Source: Promethearchaeota archaeon (GTDB lineage Archaea; Asgardarchaeota; Lokiarchaeia; Sigyniarchaeales; SOKP01). From it: a stretch of 5,597 nucleotides of DNA. The stretch spans positions 1 to 5,597 of the forward strand of contig JAUWNA010000150.1 in the NCBI GenBank assembly GCA_030612905.1, given 5' to 3'. The notes beneath the pieces are model-generated. The model had not been told where the DNA came from and searched no databases. It worked only from the letters and a program-made list of their open reading frames with translations. A program made the translations under genes and the position numbers. Positions 5,104 to 5,597 of this stretch are shown here, one piece after another (position 1 is the stretch's first letter; the number at the start of each line of letters is the position of its first letter).

Positions 5104-5111
5104 TTTATAAA
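5104..5111 (+). promoter_or_regulatory. Possible TATA box for the last gene
   Basis: TTTATAAA predicts a start near 5133 and a leader of about 37 nt before ATG 5170. Further A/T-rich options lie between 5113 and 5150. Upstream, TCCATG (5054-5059) and CATGGA (5071-5076) form a 6-bp inverted repeat of unknown role. Confidence 0.35.
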
Positions 5112-5169
5112 CTTTAATAATTATTTAGAATTTAGGTATTTTAATTAACTTTTTAAAGACGAAATTTAC

Positions 5170-5597
5170 ATGTTTGAAACAGAATTTTTACTTTTACCGC
5201 TTCGAATTGACAAACACAATAAAGGGTATGTGGATTTTTATTTTGGTCCAAAAAAACTACGCAAAATCGTTGACAATGAGGTAATAAAACCACCAAGCAA
5301 ACTATTAACCGATTGCAAAGCTCTACAAAAAGATTTGTTTAAACAAGGTTTTGATAAAAAACGCGAGCGATACTTAGAGAAATTATTAACGGCGATGAGG
5401 ACTTCGATCGAAACCCTAAACGGTATCGAGATTCCTATTAAGGAACAGTTTTTAAGATTGTATGATGTAGCCCTGCAGCCAGTTAATGAATCTGAATTAG
5501 ATAACTTAAAAGAAGAGTTTAATGCAGCATATGGTGGTCTTGGACATTTAGAAAAACGAATGAACGATTTAAGAGTACGACGAACTGTTCCTGAAGG
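5170..5597 (+). CDS. N-terminal part of a DUF885-like protein, cut by the right edge
   Basis: The frame starts at ATG 5170 and is open for 142 codons to the edge, so the gene is incomplete at its C-terminus. The visible part is helical and charged. FLLLPLRIDKHNKGYVDFYFGPKKLRKIV (6-34) followed by PPSKLLTDCKALQKDL, a R-x-RYLEKLLTAMRT helix (64-77) and IPIKEQFLRLYDV (88-100) recalls a family of large proteins with GYVDAYYGP near the N-terminus and a zinc-metallopeptidase-like His motif much later (DUF885 or M32-like). This is recalled from memory, and the His motif would be outside the window, so enzymatic activity cannot be judged. There is no signal peptide, which suggests a cytosolic protein. 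No clear Shine-Dalgarno precedes the ATG. The gene lies downstream of the rpl15e T-runs and probably has its own promoter. Confidence 0.8.
   Translation, partial: MFETEFLLLPLRIDKHNKGYVDFYFGPKKLRKIVDNEVIKPPSKLLTDCKALQKDLFKQGFDKKRERYLEKLLTAMRTSIETLNGIEIPIKEQFLRLYDVALQPVNESELDNLKEEFNAAYGGLGHLEKRMNDLRVRRTVPE

Noticed and set aside
1..5597. CRISPR array, insertion sequence or prophage
   Set aside because: No regularly spaced repeats, no transposase or integrase, and no terminal inverted repeats were seen.

Overview
The window reads as an AT-rich archaeal chromosome. It carries an archaeal/eukaryotic ribosomal protein L15e, TATA-type promoters, T-run terminators, a family seen mainly in archaea (DUF2095-like) and a good candidate for a C/D box guide RNA. 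A protein that opens with a longin-like strand pattern and the motif IGPLVFYSYP suggests an Asgard (Lokiarchaeia-like) archaeon. That placement is an inference from family resemblance recalled from memory, not from a search.

Layout. Positions 1-1831 hold minus-strand genes. The N-terminus of a gene cut by the left edge resembles the start of Orc1/Cdc6 initiators and has its own TATA box. Upstream of it lies a two-gene operon, a HAD phosphatase (1076-1831) followed 2 bases later by a nitrilase-superfamily amidohydrolase (258-1073). A 206-bp divergent promoter region with an 11-bp imperfect inverted repeat separates this from a plus-strand operon. That operon encodes a longin-like protein with two winged-helix-like segments (2038-3198) and a small winged-helix protein (3200-3454). 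A DUF2095-like gene (3532-4074, minus) converges on it. A 328-bp AT-rich divergent region with tandem TATA-like repeats leads to rpl15e (4403-4990, plus). A final plus-strand gene beginning at 5170 runs off the right edge.

The most interesting element is in the 77-bp convergent gap 3455-3531. On the minus strand it has C, D', C' and D boxes in the right order. The guide before box D is complementary to the 23S rRNA P-loop (helix 80), and the five-nucleotide rule points to the equivalent of E. coli Gm2251. The two guide bases that differ from the usual P-loop sequence would correspond to a compensatory U-A pair in the helix-80 stem. Box C forms part of a TAA-TGA-TGA series ending the DUF2095-like gene.

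Functional themes are translation and ribosome modification (L15e, guide RNA, perhaps the DUF2095-like protein), small-molecule hydrolysis (HAD plus nitrilase), and an Asgard-type longin/winged-helix module of unknown job. Two genes appear to start at TTG codons preceded by GGAG Shine-Dalgarno motifs.
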